Below the pieces are notes generated by a model. It worked only from the letters and a program-made list of their open reading frames with translations. It did no database searches and was not told the origin of the DNA. The position numbers were made by a program, and so were the translations under genes. A DNA stretch of 64,000 nucleotides from Adiantum capillus-veneris (taxonomy: Eukaryota; Streptophyta; Polypodiopsida; Polypodiales; Pteridaceae): positions 72,042,872 through 72,106,871 of the forward strand of contig CM043953.1 in NCBI GenBank assembly GCA_014529385.2, given 5' to 3'. Below, piece by piece: positions 10,656 to 28,695 of this stretch. Position 1 is the first letter of the stretch; each line of letters opens with the position of its first letter.

Positions 10656-11947
10656 CTCTTGTTCTAGGGCTGATGCTAGTGAGCAGAGAGGAGAGAGGTT
10701 CTTGCTATGAAAGAGAGACATTCATTTTTAAGAAGGGAGATGAGATGCCATTTGTATGTAGAGCATTGGTGAAGAGGCTATAAAAAAAGAGTAGGTGCAC
10801 TGTCCTATAGGGGGTGTAAGCCAAGAGTGACGCTACCCTATAGGGTGTAACTTAGTGCTGGGGCTTTGGATGTCATGCAAAATTCTTGAAGCTCTGCAAA
10901 TACCAAGCTACCTCGACAAAAGTTTCTTGAAGACAAAGATAAGTTTTGTTACATTTGTTGTAAAAACAATTTCAATATTTATAAATACACAATAATTTCA
11001 CACCATTTGTTGGCTCCTTGTCTTTCTCTCACTTTTGAAATATGACATCATATATATATTCTTTCCTCTTTTTTTTTTATAATGAGATTTGATACTGAGA
11101 CTACATGCATATTCCTTGGCAGTGGATTTTATGAGCTCTTGCAACCCTTCTAGGTCCATGCCAGCTTGGATTTGGGAGTTTGAGCATCATTATTGTTTGC
11201 TAGGTTTTTCTTGGTCTTGGGTTTGCTTCATGGTCTAGGCCTAGAAAGATATCTTTCAGTGGCACGTCCGGTGGAACTAGCTTGCAACATCTTGGTGTTC
11301 TAGCAAAAATCCTACATCCTAAATGGAGTTTTTTTTTCTCCTTTTCCACTTGGAAAGCAAAATTGCATTATACAACATTATGTCCAATTATTTGGGATAT
11401 GCTTTTATGTGAGAAACTTATTTTAGTTGACAACTACTCATTCCCATCACCCTGGCATGTACATGTAAACTTGGACCCAAATACTCTGTAAACTCCCATA
11501 AACTTGGGCGTTTGAGGTCATTGGGAAAGACCCACTTGAGGTCATCGAGGAGTCATCAAGGATCATTAGGAGTGCCAAGTCAAGTCATGAGTGTAAGGCT
11601 AGGGGATGTTTACCAATTTATATTTATTTTGTGATTGCATAGTGTCCGCCTCTTGGTTGCTCATAATTGTTTTAACATACATCATTTATAGCCCAATGGA
11701 TAAGGCACCCACCTTTACCAAAGTTCTGGGTTTGACACTAGCTGACTAGTTTTCCCTGCAAGACGCCACTGTTGGAGTTTGTTTTGAGCCTCGAGGAGCA
11801 CATTTGCATGAGCATGCTGCACTAAAAATGAATCATTTTATTTGGTGTTTGTTGATGATATGTGCACTTGATCAACCAATTGGAGCTGTTTTGTAGATAA
11901 ATAAGAAAAAAAGGGAAGAAAAACTACTAGTGACAAGCCAAGAAAAC
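10299..11947 (-). repeat. LTR of family C, copy 2 (5' LTR of element C)
   Basis: About 1.65 kb. The plus strand starts TGTTGGAATTAGGGTTGCAG and ends near caagaaaaca, giving TG...CA ends with a 4-bp inverted TGTT/AACA. It aligns with 5664-7390 throughout and contains a (GA)n tract (10605-10653) and a tRNA-Arg-like stretch. Confidence 0.75.
11685..11750 (+). other. tRNA-Arg-like stretch within LTR copy 2
   Basis: Counterpart of 7131-7195. It keeps tagcccaatggataaggcac and gttctgggtttgacactagc, the latter close to the T-arm and 3' acceptor region of plant tRNA-Arg. The anticodon arm and acceptor stem are degenerate. Confidence 0.55.
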
Positions 11948-13263
11948 AAAACAGCCAATGGTTTAATGCTTCCTCTGGGGTATAGTCCCTTGAATCGTGA
12001 CGGTGCGGTCTATGGTCCACTCATGTATGAATTATTGCAACGTACCCTTGATTTTACCACGGTTGAGATTGTGATGATATCTAAAGAGGTGTCATTAGGC
12101 TATTGGCACTACTAGCCCCTACTTAGATCTAATAGTATGTATGTGTGCAACATGTCTTAATACTTACCTACCTTTAATGCCTATGTCGGATGAGACACCA
12201 CCTACTGGGGAGTAACCGAGTCATTCTTCCTTTGGTTGATCCCATATCAGCCCCCATTAAGGGTGTACATCGCCTCCAATGGACCCAACTCTTGAGCATG
12301 CATGGCCCTCTTACACCTACGGAGGTGCTGACCCATCTACCCAGGCTCCTCCGCCAGTGGTAGATCCAGACCTCTAGCGCACCCTCTCTATGTGGGACGA
12401 GTACCTCCGTTCAATGGAGGGATTCTTTAGCCGCTACACTCCACATCAGCTTGCGGCATACGGTTTTTCTCAGTAGATCACTATGCCATGGGGGAGCCTG
12501 GGAGAGACTCCCTACGTCCAGAGCCTCGCATCGATGGCACCTCCTTCGACGATCGCTTCTTATTGACCTACTCCCCTTCCATCACAGGGCCCCACATCAT
12601 TCCATTTGACTCTTGCCTTCACCCGAGCATTGTCGACAGTCCACAGCTAGTTGAAAAACTTCTTTCGGCAGCGTGCATTGATGTTCGTCTTAGGGTAACG
12701 AGCTTCGTGAGAAACGGAGCGGCAGGGGATCATGTTACTTTGCCTGTTTTTGTGGTGGAGGGGGGAAACAATCCCCTATTTCAGAGTGTGCCGCTCAATA
12801 CATAGAGGAGGAGGACACTAACACACCTGTGGCAGAAACGCATGGATGCTACTACAGAGTAAAGTATTGCGGCGAAGTGGAATTTGGTACAGCACACGGC
12901 AGGGCATTTTGACACCATCTTCATATTCTTTTACACTCGATGCATAATGAATTGTTTTGTAAAATTCAGAGACCAACAACCCGATCATGCTCGCTACATC
13001 AAAGAAGTGTTGCATGCTCCATTTCCAAATGCCTCCAATGAGCATTTTTCATCACAATGATTGGAGGGCTATATCAATTTTTTTTTGAAAAACAAGCAAT
13101 CAAGTGTACGACGCGCAACGGCCAACCAGGTTGCAAATCCAAATAGGAGCTATCGTTGCGGCAATATGGCAGATACAGAGTGGGAGAGTGGGCAATGCAA
13201 AAAAAGGGCAAACAAGCTGCAACGGGCTCATCCTATAGTCACAGGACGATGCTCGGGCCAGAC
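11948..13263 (+). other. Decayed coding-like stretch, unassigned
   Basis: Short plus-strand open stretches are separated by stops. One reads MWDEYLRSMEGFFSRY (about 12390-12437); another runs 12488-12805 without a recognisable domain. Towards the right (13061-13369) Lys/Gln-rich text such as QYGRYRVGEWAMQKKG vaguely recalls the second protein of CACTA transposons, but the match is too weak to name. Best described as remnants of an old element. Confidence 0.3.
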
Positions 13264-14031
13264 AAACTCCCACCACTATGGTTCGGGAGACAAAGTAGCT
13301 TGGAAGGACAAATATGTAAGTTTTTTTTCATTGGAGCTTAATTGGTTCAAAAAATGTCTCAGTTTATAAATTGCTTTTGTGATTGCTAACTTAGGATAAT
13401 ACCACTCTGAGTCACCCGACTAGAGAGATGGTCAAGTATCGAGAGCGGCACACAAAACTCGATACTTGGTGATGGTTGTTCGAGAGCTGTCACATCTCTC
13501 ACAAGCAATTTGACTCTCCAGTCGGATCTCTACAGGGTGTACGTGTGAACAAATCATATTGTATTAATTGTTTTGAGTTATTAATTTGTTTAATTTGGTT
13601 TTGATTAATGTAGAGTCATTGTGATCAAATGTATGTACATGTCAACGAGAAGGAGGAGGAGGAGGATAGAAACTCCTACCACTATGGTTCGGGAGACAAA
13701 GTAGCTTGGAAGGACAAATATGTAAGTTTTTTTAAATTGGAGCCTAATTGGTTCAAAAAATGTTTTAGTTTATAAATTGATTTTGTTATTGCTAACTTAG
13801 GAAAATATCACTTTGAGTCGCCCGACTAGAGAGATGATCAAATCGAGAGCGGCACACAAAATTCAATAGTTGGTGATGGTTGTTCGAGAACCGTCACATA
13901 TGTCACAAGCAATTCGAATCTGCAGTCGGATCTCTATAGGAGGTAAGTGTGGACAAATCATATTGTATCAATTGTTTTGAGTTATTAATTTGTTTATTCA
14001 TGTTTTGATTAATGTAGAGTCAGGGTGATCA
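13264..14031 (+). repeat. Tandem duplication (~400-bp unit) with exon-intron-like content
   Basis: Copy 1 spans about 13264-13666. Copy 2 starts near 13668, reaches 14031, and resumes after element D at 34485-34531. Each copy holds a coding-like end (tggaaggacaaatat) followed by a donor-like gtaagt, an acceptor-like gctaacttag, and a GA/GGA-rich tail. The copies are roughly 90 % identical. Element D inserted into copy 2 at GATCA. Confidence 0.85.
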
Positions 14032-17823
<3,792 letters not shown>

Positions 17824-19416
17824 TGTCATAATAATCAATATCTAATTCTCCTAAATGATTTTCTCATATTAAACTGATCATTTAATGTGGGGAAGTGCCA
17901 AGGGAGAAAAAGCTAGAATATTGGTTAAGCTAGAAGACCGGCCACAGTAGGGATCCAAAGGAGGGAAAATAGGGATCCAAAGGGGGGGCCATCTGCAAAA
18001 GAGCCATGTGAAACAATGGGCCAAAAAGACCCTAAGGTTCAGCCCATTAAGACTTCCAAAATGCTAAGGTTCCAAAATTCAAAGGTTGTGTCCAAAGGTC
18101 AACCCTAGGGAAAATTGGATGCTTAGTGTGTGCCCTAAAAAGTCTTTGCACATCCCTACATGGGAGGGGGAGAGCCCCAAAGCTAGGGGATGAGAGAGAA
18201 AGCCACACACACACACACAGGCTCCCTTTACACAAAGGGAATGAGGGACACATGTCAGCTCCCTAGGCCAGATGCCCACAAGGTGTGCCCAATTCCTATT
18301 GGAAGACCCTTGAAGTGGACCAATGAGAATTAAGCTAGAGTAAATCTAGTTTAATTAATTTAAAAACATTTAATAAAAGAAACCAATGAGAATTAAGTCT
18401 CCTAGAAGACTATTGGGCAGTCTCCCAAGGGGTCCAATGAGCATTCAGGAGCCCCATGGCTTGCCTGATTCCTATTGGCCAGGAGGCAAAGGGGTCCAAT
18501 GAGAGTTTAGTTTAATTATTTAATTACCTAAAGCTCTCACAAAAGGGGAAAGGGGGACACATGTTAGAAGGCTATCACTTATGCTGCTTAATTCCTATTG
18601 GCTTGACCTGGGGAGGTCCAATGAGGCAAAAGCCAGACCTAATTAGCAACTAGGGCTCGCCCAAGAGAGAGGGGGGGCTGATTTTTGCTTGGCATTGACA
18701 CACACACACTCACACTTGACCATGTGTGAAGGAAGAATACTCTATCTCCTCCCAAGCTTTAATGGAGAGCTCATCACCTACTCCAAGCTTGTGAGATAGA
18801 AGCCTACATCAACACTCTCTTGGCATATGGATGCAAATCCAACCAAGAGCCAAGCTTCAATGCATGCTCATCTTCTCTACCAAGCTAATTACTAAGCTAA
18901 GCTATGCTAATATGAGTGATTATGTGAGGAGATGTACATCTTTCTCGTAAGATACTTCTTTTTCTTCTCAATCTACTCTCATACCCTGCTAGCTCTCACC
19001 ATCTTCGAAGGTGTGTGAGGTCTTGGGTCTGAGAACGGGGATAATTCAAGTTGTGTTTGATTAAGTGTTTTGCTTGGTGTATGAAGCTTCCATCTTCATT
19101 GCACTAGCTAGTCTTGAAAGAACACAAAGAATTGTATTGTACAATGTCTCTCTCTTGATGGGAGAAACCATAATACAAAGCCTTTTGGAGGGGGGACCGG
19201 CTCCATGCAAATCCGGTCCTCAACTGTTGTCAATAGCTTAATTGCTCTCTCTTTTGAAAGTATTGTCGATGCTATCTAACTAGGTGTTATGCTTTTTGTT
19301 GCTCTCTCCACCCAAGCACTCTTGTAATTCTCATTAGGAATCTATTCTAATGAAATGCCCACTATATTCATGCTAATTTCCGCTACACATAAGATTTTAG
19401 GCCATTAAATGTTACA
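17824..19416 (+). repeat. 5' LTR of element E
   Basis: Begins TGTCATAATAATCAATATCT and ends TTAAATGTTACA. It carries ccaatgag and attcctattgg (CCAAT-type motifs) several times between about 18290 and 18630, a plausible promoter region. The length equals that of the 3' LTR. Confidence 0.95.
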
Positions 19417-19417
19417 T

Positions 19418-19431
19418 TGGTATCAGGGCTC
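19418..19431 (+). other. Primer-binding site of element E (initiator tRNA-Met-like)
   Basis: Reads TGGTATCAGGGCTC, the plant initiator-Met primer site with one difference in the first twelve bases, 1 bp after the LTR. Confidence 0.85.
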
Positions 19432-19833
19432 AAGGTTTCTCTTTTCTTGCTCAAGAAGGGAGGTCCTCAAGCTAGCTACAAATGGTTGGTATTATTAATT
19501 GCCTCTGAGTAAGTAGAATAGGGATTTTTCAGCCTTGCAGTGCGCCTGCCTTTGTGCAGTTAACGTGGCATCACCGTCGAGAGCTATGGTCTTAATAGTG
19601 GAGTCCTACGGGGCTTGCCTACGGCTTAACCACTATTGAGCTATTAGAAGCTTGACAGGAGCCGGTGCTGTTTTGGTGTCGAAAGACCCTCTCTTCTATT
19701 CCTTGCAATTAATGGTATTCGAGCCGCGGGTACAGTAGCTTGAGTGCTTTTTCTAAAGGGGTAAAGAGGAGTAGCAACTAGGGCTTGAAGTGCCAAAGTA
19801 CACCTAAAAAGTTTACACCTAAAAGTTGTTAGA

Positions 19834-22800
19834 ATGGCTGACAATAGTAAAGAGAGTGAAATTAATGTTGATAACTTTGATTTTGCTCATGAGCAAGCTA
19901 CTAATGATGCTTCAATGCTTGTTAACTATCTTGTTTCTAGGCTTCAACAAGCCATGGGCAATCCATCTCTCCAAAGTGAAGTGCAACGGCAGCTCCGTGC
20001 TCACGGGATTCTCCAAGCTCATCACCATGACGAGAGAACACCTAGGAAGCCTCCTTGTGAGACTACCAAAAGAGGTCTCTCTCCGATTCGGGAAGAAGAA
20101 GAGAATCCATATGAAGGGCTCAAGAACTTACTTCTTGATGATGCATCTCCTTCCCAAAGGAGAACTCAAGAGCCTCCACCGAAGGAACGAGAAAGAAGCG
20201 AGTCTCCCGCCACCTCGGCGGAGATGGCTCCACGAAGACGGCGGGCTAAACGCTCTCCATCACCACCAAAGCGGAGAAGACCATCACACTCTTCTCCACG
20301 CCATAATTCAAAGAGGGATGATAAAAAGCAAGAGAAGAAAAAGGCGAGAAAGAGGACACCCTCTTCTCCATCTTCTTCATCCTCTTCCTCTTATGAAAGC
20401 TATGGTGAAGACGACAAAGATCAAGACAAGAAAAAGGCGAGAAAGAGGTCACCCTCTTCTCCACCTTCTTCAAATTCTTCATCTTCTGAAGAAAGTGATG
20501 GTGCAACTTTTGAACCATCAAAAAGAAGAGGCCATAGGAAATCCTATGCCGCATGGAAGAGGTCGTCCAAGCTGAAGAAATTCAAAGAGGGAGGGAAGAG
20601 CATCTCTTTCCTTACCTATGATGGCACCTTCGGTGCTACAGACAAAGTTTTGGCCTTTATCCAGCAATTCGATGCGGCGTTTGGAGATGAGGGCTTCACG
20701 GAGTCCTCTAAGCTACGCCATGTAGCTATGCACTTTCAAAAGTCCGCCAGACAATGGTGGTCTAGCCTACGAGCCAACGGTGAAGCTCCACGAACATGGA
20801 AGGCTTTAAGAGCTTCCATTATGAAGCAGTTTTTGGCCACCGATGCCAAAGACAAAGTACTCACCGAATGGCGAAGCTTAAAGCTCTCTCCCAATGAATC
20901 CATCCACAAATATGTAGACAAGTTTTGGGACCTACAACTCAAAGCCACTGTCTTCAAAAAGTTGGATTTTGGAGAGCAAAAGCAACAATTTTGTGCGGGC
21001 TTAACCGAAGAAATGGCGGAGTATGTCAACTCCCAAAGGCCACGTACCATATCGGCGGTAATACACCATACTATGGTGGCCTCGCGAATCAATTTCCAAA
21101 CGGGGGGTAAAAGAAATAATAAGCCCCCGGAAAACAAGGGTTCCAATGAGCCTAAGGGGAAGGACAATGTCCAAAAGTCTCCTAAGGGCACTTCCAACAA
21201 AGCTAAAGAGAAGGGAGTTTACAAAGGAAAGAATAAACTCTCTCCTGAAGAGCTTGAGCGTTATCGTAAAGATAACCGGTGTTTCAAGTGCGGCGAACAA
21301 GGGCATGCGTACCGCGCTTGTCCCCAAAAGAACAACCGCCAAGATCCTCCTAGAGCTTCTTTGGTTGAAATCCAAGAGGAGGAGATTCACCAAACTCACC
21401 ACAAAGGATCTCCTCTATGCCATGCTTGGGGAAAGGTAAGAGAACATGATGCTTTTATTCTCTTTGACCCTGGTTCTACTCACAATTTCATATCTATGGA
21501 GTTAGCCACCAAGCTAGGCATACAATCCTACGAGATGGGAGATATCCTACCCGCAGACAGTGCCTTCAAGGGGCAAGAAGCTTCAGTCACTCCCTTAATC
21601 GGGAAATTGAGGCTTCATGTCCAAGGCTATGTGGACAAAGAGGACTTCTTTATCTCTCCTCTCAAGCATGAGGATGTAATCCTAGGGGCACCATGGTTTG
21701 ACCGCCTGGCTGCCCATGTTAAATTTCCTGAAAGGAGAATCTCCTTTAAGTTCAGGGAAAAGGACATGTATATAGATGCTAAGGAGATGGGTAACACCAT
21801 CCCCATTGTACATACACCAGCTTTCAACAAGTCAATAAAGAGCTCTATTTCCGTGTACATGATTTTTGTTAAAGATTCTCAAAATGAACCTAATGCTTTA
21901 GCAAAAGAAAATAAAAGCAACCAAAAGGAATTAGAGTTATCCAATTTTCTCAAGGGGTTTCAAGATGTCTTTATTGACGACATCCCTTGTGAGCTACCTC
22001 CTAAACGAGGTAATGACGACCATGCAATTGAACTTCTTCCAGGAAGTTCACCGCCTAACAAACCTCCTTATAGAGTTTCTCAAGCTCAACAAGAGGAGAT
22101 TATGCGGCAAGTGCATGAGTTAGTTGAGAAGGGCATGGTTAGGCCTAGCTCATCTCCATTTTGCTCACCTGTGCTATTAGTGCAAAAGAAAGACGGCACA
22201 TATCGTATGTGTGTCGACTATAGAGCACTAAATAGGATCACTATCAAAATAGGTTTCCCGTTCCACGGGTAGAAGACCTATTTGATAAGCTACAAGGATC
22301 GACCTACTTCAGTAGGATTGACCTAAAAAGTGGCTATCATCAAATAAGGATAGTTGATCAAGACATTGTAAAGACCGCATTTCGTACTACATTTGGTCTT
22401 TACGAATACATTGTCATGCCTTTTGGCTTGACTAATGCACCAGCCACATTTAACCGCTTGATGGAGAAGCTGTTCAGGCCTCATCGAACCTTCACTGGAG
22501 TGTTCTTTGATGATATTATCATCTACTCTAATTCATTGGAGGAACACAAGCAACACCTCCAGGTAATATTTCAAGTTTTAAGAGAGAATAAACTTTATGT
22601 TAATCGAAAGAAAAGTGAATTTTTCTTGCAAGAGATTCAATATTTAGGTCACATTATCTCTCAAGATGGAATCCAAATGGATCCATCCAAGTTAGAGGTA
22701 ATAAAAGGATGGCCTAAACCAAGGAATCTTCATGAACTAAGAAGCTTTATAGGTATGTGTGCATACTATAGACGCTTCATAGAAAAGTTCTCACAAATTG

Positions 22801-24779
22801 CGGGACCATTACATGACCTAACAAAGAAAAATGTTAGGTATACGTGGTCTGCTAAAGAGAACAATGCTTTCGAAAAGCTTAAAGAAAAGCTTATCTCTCA
22901 ACCTGTGCTTACACTACCGGATCTCTCAAAACCATTTGAGGTCCAATGTGATGCTTGTGGTGATTGCCTTGGGGCTGTTTGCTCCAAGAAGGGCACGCCA
23001 TAGGCTATGAGAGTCGAAGGCTCGACCCTGTTGAGCAAGCTCTAGGCATATACGAAAAAGAACTCCTTGCAGTTCTACATGCCTTAGACTCATGGAAGCA
23101 CTATTTATTGGGGACTCCTTTCATTCTGCGAACGGATCACCAAAGTCTTAAGTACTTCATGACGCAGACCAAGCTCTCCGACAAACAAATGAGGTGGGCA
23201 AATTTCCTTTCGCAATTTCATTTTCATATTGCTCACATTGCTGGCAAGCATAATCAAGTAGCCGATGCACTCTCAAGACGACCGAGAGTGAATGCGGTTT
23301 CCATAGCAACTCACAATGATCTATCTTCAATGATAGATAGTATGCTATTGATCCCGATTTTAGAGATGTGATTTCAGCCCTTGCATTAGGGAAGAAAGAA
23401 GAACCATTTACTTTACAAGATGGTTATCTTCTCTATGGCAATAGACTATGCGTTACTAACTCACTACGTGAGAAAGTAATGTATGAATCTCATGCTCCCC
23501 CATATGCGGGGCATAGAGGGATTCAGTCTACCCTAAAGGGAATTGAAACATATTTCTATTGGCCTACCATGAAAGTAACATACACGAGTATGTTTCCAAA
23601 TGTGTGGTATGTCAAAAGACAAAATTTGATAGAGGGAAGCAACTTGGATTGCTTCAACCCTTGCCAATCCCTAATTCACCGTGGGAGAGCATATCCATGG
23701 ATTTTATCTTTGGATTGCCTAAGTCTATCCATGGGAATACGGGAATATGGACGATAGTAGACAGGTTCAGTAAACAAGCTCATTTTATACCTGTCAAAAA
23801 GACTATCAAAGCCCATCAAATGGCAACCCTCTTCATTTCACAAATTTTCAAGTACCATGGCTTGACAATGTCCATAGTGTCGGATAGAGATCCTAGAATG
23901 ACCAGTAATTTCTGGAAGGGTCTCTTTGAGAATTTAGGAACAAGGCTAAACTTCTCTTCGGCCTATCATCCACAAACTGATGGCCAAAGTGAAATAGCTA
24001 ACCTAACCATTCTTGATCTACTAAAAGCCTATGTAACGGAAGTAGATCAAAGATCCCAATGGGAGAAGTACTTACCCTTAGTAGAGTATGCTTACAATAA
24101 CACTGTACATACTTCCACAGGAAAAGCACCTTTCGAGGTAATTGAGGGAAGATCAAAAAGTCCCTTGCTACTTAAGGTACATGGGAAGATCTTCGCTGCA
24201 GATGAGTATAGCCGAGACCTACAAGAATCTTTCCAAAAGATTAAGGATGCTATCTCTATCTCACAGCAAAGGCAAAAGGCTGCTGCTGACAAGCACAGAA
24301 GAGCCCAAGCCTTTAAAGAAAACGATTGGGTCTTGTTAAAGTTTCCCAAGGCTCGATTAAGGCACACGACGGGCAAGAATCCTACGGGCCACCAAAAGTA
24401 CTATGCTAAACTAGCAAAAAGGTATTATGGTCCCTTCCAGATTCTTAGGCCAATCAATGAGATGGCCTATCAACTTAAGTTGCCCAATCATTGGCTCATA
24501 CACAATGCTTTTCATGTGAGCCTATTAAAGCCTTACAAAGGAGAGCCACCTCAAGAACCAACTATTGAAGATCCACCGGAGATCGAGGACCACGAGGAGG
24601 TGCTGCAGCCCGAGTCCATTCTCCGACATGAAGACAAGGTATTAAGAGGCGGTAAGACTATCCGACGATATCTTATTAAGTTTAAGAATTATCCTTTTGA
24701 AGATGCTAGATGGATGCAAGGCATACAATTAAAGGATAACCTAAACCTTGTCAATGCTTACAATGCGTCCCAAGAGTAA
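19834..24779 (+). pseudogene. gag-pol region of chromovirus E (fossil)
   Basis: Parts in order, approximate: gag about 19834-21350, with a Ser/Arg/Lys-rich segment (about 20200-20550), the capsid-like core ([20 protein letters not shown]) and the knuckle [14 protein letters not shown]; protease about 21440-21740 with active-site phrase [12 protein letters not shown]; reverse transcriptase about 22040-22800 with FFDDIIIYS; RNase H about 22900-23290; integrase about 23480-24420 with an HHCC finger and the DDE core (MDFIFGLP, SDRDPRM, HPQTDGQSE); chromodomain about 24590-24770 (LQPESILRHEDKV, YLIKFKNYPFEDARWM). The chromodomain is thought to steer integration to modified histone H3. The frame is interrupted about four times, so no single polyprotein is expected. 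Confidence 0.95.
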
Positions 24780-25137
24780 GCAAATGTACAAAATGTTAAA
24801 AATGAACAAAAATTTTTGTCTTATAAGACTCTCTTTTTCTTTATTTGTGCACAAAAATGAAGTAGTATGCATGCTTAGATCAAGTTTGCGGAGACGACGT
24901 CTCCCGAACACCAAGTAGAGCTTGTCACTCTACTATGGAAGACTGATAGGACTAATGTGCAGACATGCTTGCGGCAGCCTCAGGCTCTCAAGCACCAAAT
25001 GGACTAGTCATCCATTATGGAATGATGTCGTAGGGTAACATAGGGATCCTCTACCCGCTAAAGAAAAGGACTCATGCATATGCTTTATCTTCTCTACACC
25101 ATAGTCGAGGACGACTATGATTTCAAGAGAGAGGTAA
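24780..25137 (+). other. 3' untranslated interior of element E with polypurine tract
   Basis: Non-coding stretch between the chromodomain and the 3' LTR. The purine run aagagagagg directly before TGTCATAAT (25138) is the expected plus-strand primer. Confidence 0.75.
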
Positions 25138-26725
25138 TGTCATAATAATCAATATCTAATTCTCCTAAATGATTTTCTCATATTAAACTGATCATTTAAT
25201 GTGGGGAAGTGCCAAGGGAGAAAAAGCTAGAATATTGGTTAAGCTAGCAGACCGGCCACAGTAGGGATCCAAAGGAGGGAAAATAGGGATCCAAAGGGGG
25301 GGCCATCTGCAAAAGAGCCATGTGAAACAATGGGCCAAAAAGACCCTAAGGTTCAGCCCATTAAAACTTCCAAAATGCTAAGGTTCCAAAATTCAAAGGT
25401 TGTGTCCAAAGGTCAACCCTAGGGAAAATTGGATGCTTAGTGTGTGCCCTAAAAAGTCTTTGCACATCCCTACATGGGAGGGGGCGAGCCCCAAAGCTAG
25501 GGGATGAGAGAGAAAGCCACACACACACACACAGGCTCCCTTTACACAAAGGGAATGAGGGACACATGTCAGCTCCCTAGGCCAGATGCCCACAAGGTGT
25601 GCCCAATTCCTATTGGAAGACCCTTGAAGTGGACCAATGAGAATTAAGCTAGAGTAAATCTAGTTTAATTAATTTAAAAACATTTAATAAAAGAAACCAA
25701 TGAGAATTAAGTCTCCTAGAAGACTATTGGGCAGTCTCCCAAGGGGTCCAATGAGCATTCAGGAGCCCCATGGCTTGCCTGATTCCTATTGGCCAGGAGG
25801 CAAAGGGGTCCAATGAGAGTTTAGTTTAATTATTTAATTACCTAAAGCTCTCACAAAAGGGGAAAGGGGGACACATGTTAGAAGGCTATCACTTATGCTG
25901 CTTAATTCCTATTGGCTTGACCTGGGGAGGTCCAATGAGGCAAAAGCCAGACCTAATTAGCAGCTAGGGCTCGCCCAAGAGAGAGGGGGGGCTGATTTTT
26001 GCTTGGCATTGACACACACACACTCACACTTGACCATGTGTGAAGGAAGAATACTCTATCTCCTCCCAAGCTTTAATGGAGAGCTCATCACCTACTCCAA
26101 GCTTGTGAGATAGAAGCCTACATCAACACTCTCTTGGCATATGGATGCAAATCCAACCAAGAGCCAAGCTTCAATGCATGCTCATCTTCTCTACCAAGCT
26201 AATTACTAAGCTAAGCTATGCTAATATGAGTGATTATGTGAGGAGATGTACATCTTTCTCGTAAGATACTTCTTTTTCTTCTCAATCTACTCTCATACCC
26301 TGCTAGCTCTCACCATCTTCGAAGGTGTGTGAGGTCTTGGGTCTGAGAACGGGGATAATTCAAGTTGTGTTTGATTAAGTGTTTTGCTTGGTGTATAAAG
26401 CTTCCATCTTCATTGCACTAGCTAGTCTTGAAGGAACACAAAGAATTGTATTGTACAATGTCTCTCTCTTGATGGGAGAAACCATAATACAAAGCCTTTT
26501 GGAGGGGGGACCGGCTCCATGCAAATCCGGTCCTCAATTGTTGTCAATAGCTTAATTGCTCTCTCTTTTGAAAGTATTGTCGATGCTATCTAACTAGGTG
26601 TTATGCTTTTTGTTGCTCTCTCCACCCAAGCACTCTTGTAATTCTCATTAGGAATCTATTCTAATGAAATGCCCACTATATTCATGCTAATTTCCGCTAC
26701 ACATAAGATTTTAGGCCATTAAATG

Positions 26726-26730
<5 letters not shown>
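25138..26730 (+). repeat. 3' LTR of element E
   Basis: Same length as the 5' LTR and about 99.6 % identical by eye. Confidence 0.95.

Positions 26731-26802
<72 letters not shown>
26731..26802. repeat. (GA)n microsatellite, right part of the E insertion site
   Basis: Continuation of the tract at 17719-17823. Confidence 0.95.
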
Positions 26803-28164
<1,362 letters not shown>

Positions 28165-28176
28165 GCTCTGATACCA
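28165..28176 (-). other. Primer-binding site of element D (initiator tRNA-Met)
   Basis: Minus strand TGGTATCAGAGC, one base from the LTR edge at 28178. Confidence 0.85.
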
Positions 28177-28277
28177 CTGCTACAAGCAGAAGACATAGCG
28201 TCCCTACAAAATACCTCAAAATAGCATGATAGAAACAACAAAACACCGCAAATATGCATACCTGACAAAGCCTGTGA

Positions 28278-28435
28278 CACTACAACAAAAAAAGGTGATA
28301 TCGACGCAGATATCGACGAGCCGCGTCGCTATCCGCGTTGCTGTGAAACCAGTCGCTATTTGTGACGCAGGTATAGACGCGTATAGCGACACAGGTATAG
28401 ATGCGTATAGCGACGACCATAGCAGAAGTTTTTTT
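28278..28435 (+). repeat. Left terminal and subterminal repeats of the CACTA element
   Basis: After the CACTACAACA terminus, the motifs gatatcgacg, cgcgtcgctat, gtatagacgcgtatagcgac and gtatagatgcgtatagcgac follow within about 140 bp. The opposite end (33915-34042) has the same vocabulary. Confidence 0.85.
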
Positions 28436-28695
28436 TCTTGGGCAGAGGGCAGGTAGCTTGGCGCGTGCCCAGTTAAAAGATGGACACAGCCACAGCCAGA
28501 CTTCCTGCCCTCTGCCCAAGAAAGCGAGCAGCACCAAAATATCAACCATGCTCCCGCGCGCAAAAATTTCGACAGAGTTCCCTTTGTTTTTACATAAACT
28601 TTTCAAAAAAAACCATATCATGTATACACCTCCTACATGCTATCCATGTAGGATCTCACATGAGATTTAAGGCCAATGAAAGACAACCGTACCAA

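Larger units (their letters stand above)
9373..11947 (-). mobile_element. LTR element C (Copia-like), 5' portion
   Basis: Minus-strand element made of a 5' LTR (10299-11947), an initiator-Met primer-binding site, and gag. Its left limit is not resolved, because the pol genes are absent and the inverted repeat and unassigned GC-rich DNA follow. The LTR at 5664-7390 belongs to the same family but lacks the signs of being this element's own 3' LTR. Broken and incomplete. Confidence 0.6.
17824..26730 (+). mobile_element. Ty3/Gypsy chromovirus E, full length
   Basis: The element is 8907 bp with two LTRs of exactly 1593 bp (17824-19416 and 25138-26730). It has an initiator-Met-like primer site at 19418, a polypurine tract next to the 3' LTR, and GAGAG on both sides (not diagnostic because the site is a GA repeat). 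The coding order is gag, protease, reverse transcriptase, RNase H, integrase, chromodomain, the Ty3/Gypsy order with the C-terminal chromodomain of chromoviruses. By eye the LTRs differ at about 7 of 1593 positions (0.4 %), implying insertion within the last few hundred thousand years at usual plant rates. Structurally whole, but the coding region is interrupted about four times. Confidence 0.96.

Noticed and set aside
5664-11947. One complete element with LTRs 5664-7390 and 10299-11947
   Set aside because: No shared target duplication, and the left flank of the left copy shows primer-site bases instead of host flank, so the two LTRs probably come from different copies.
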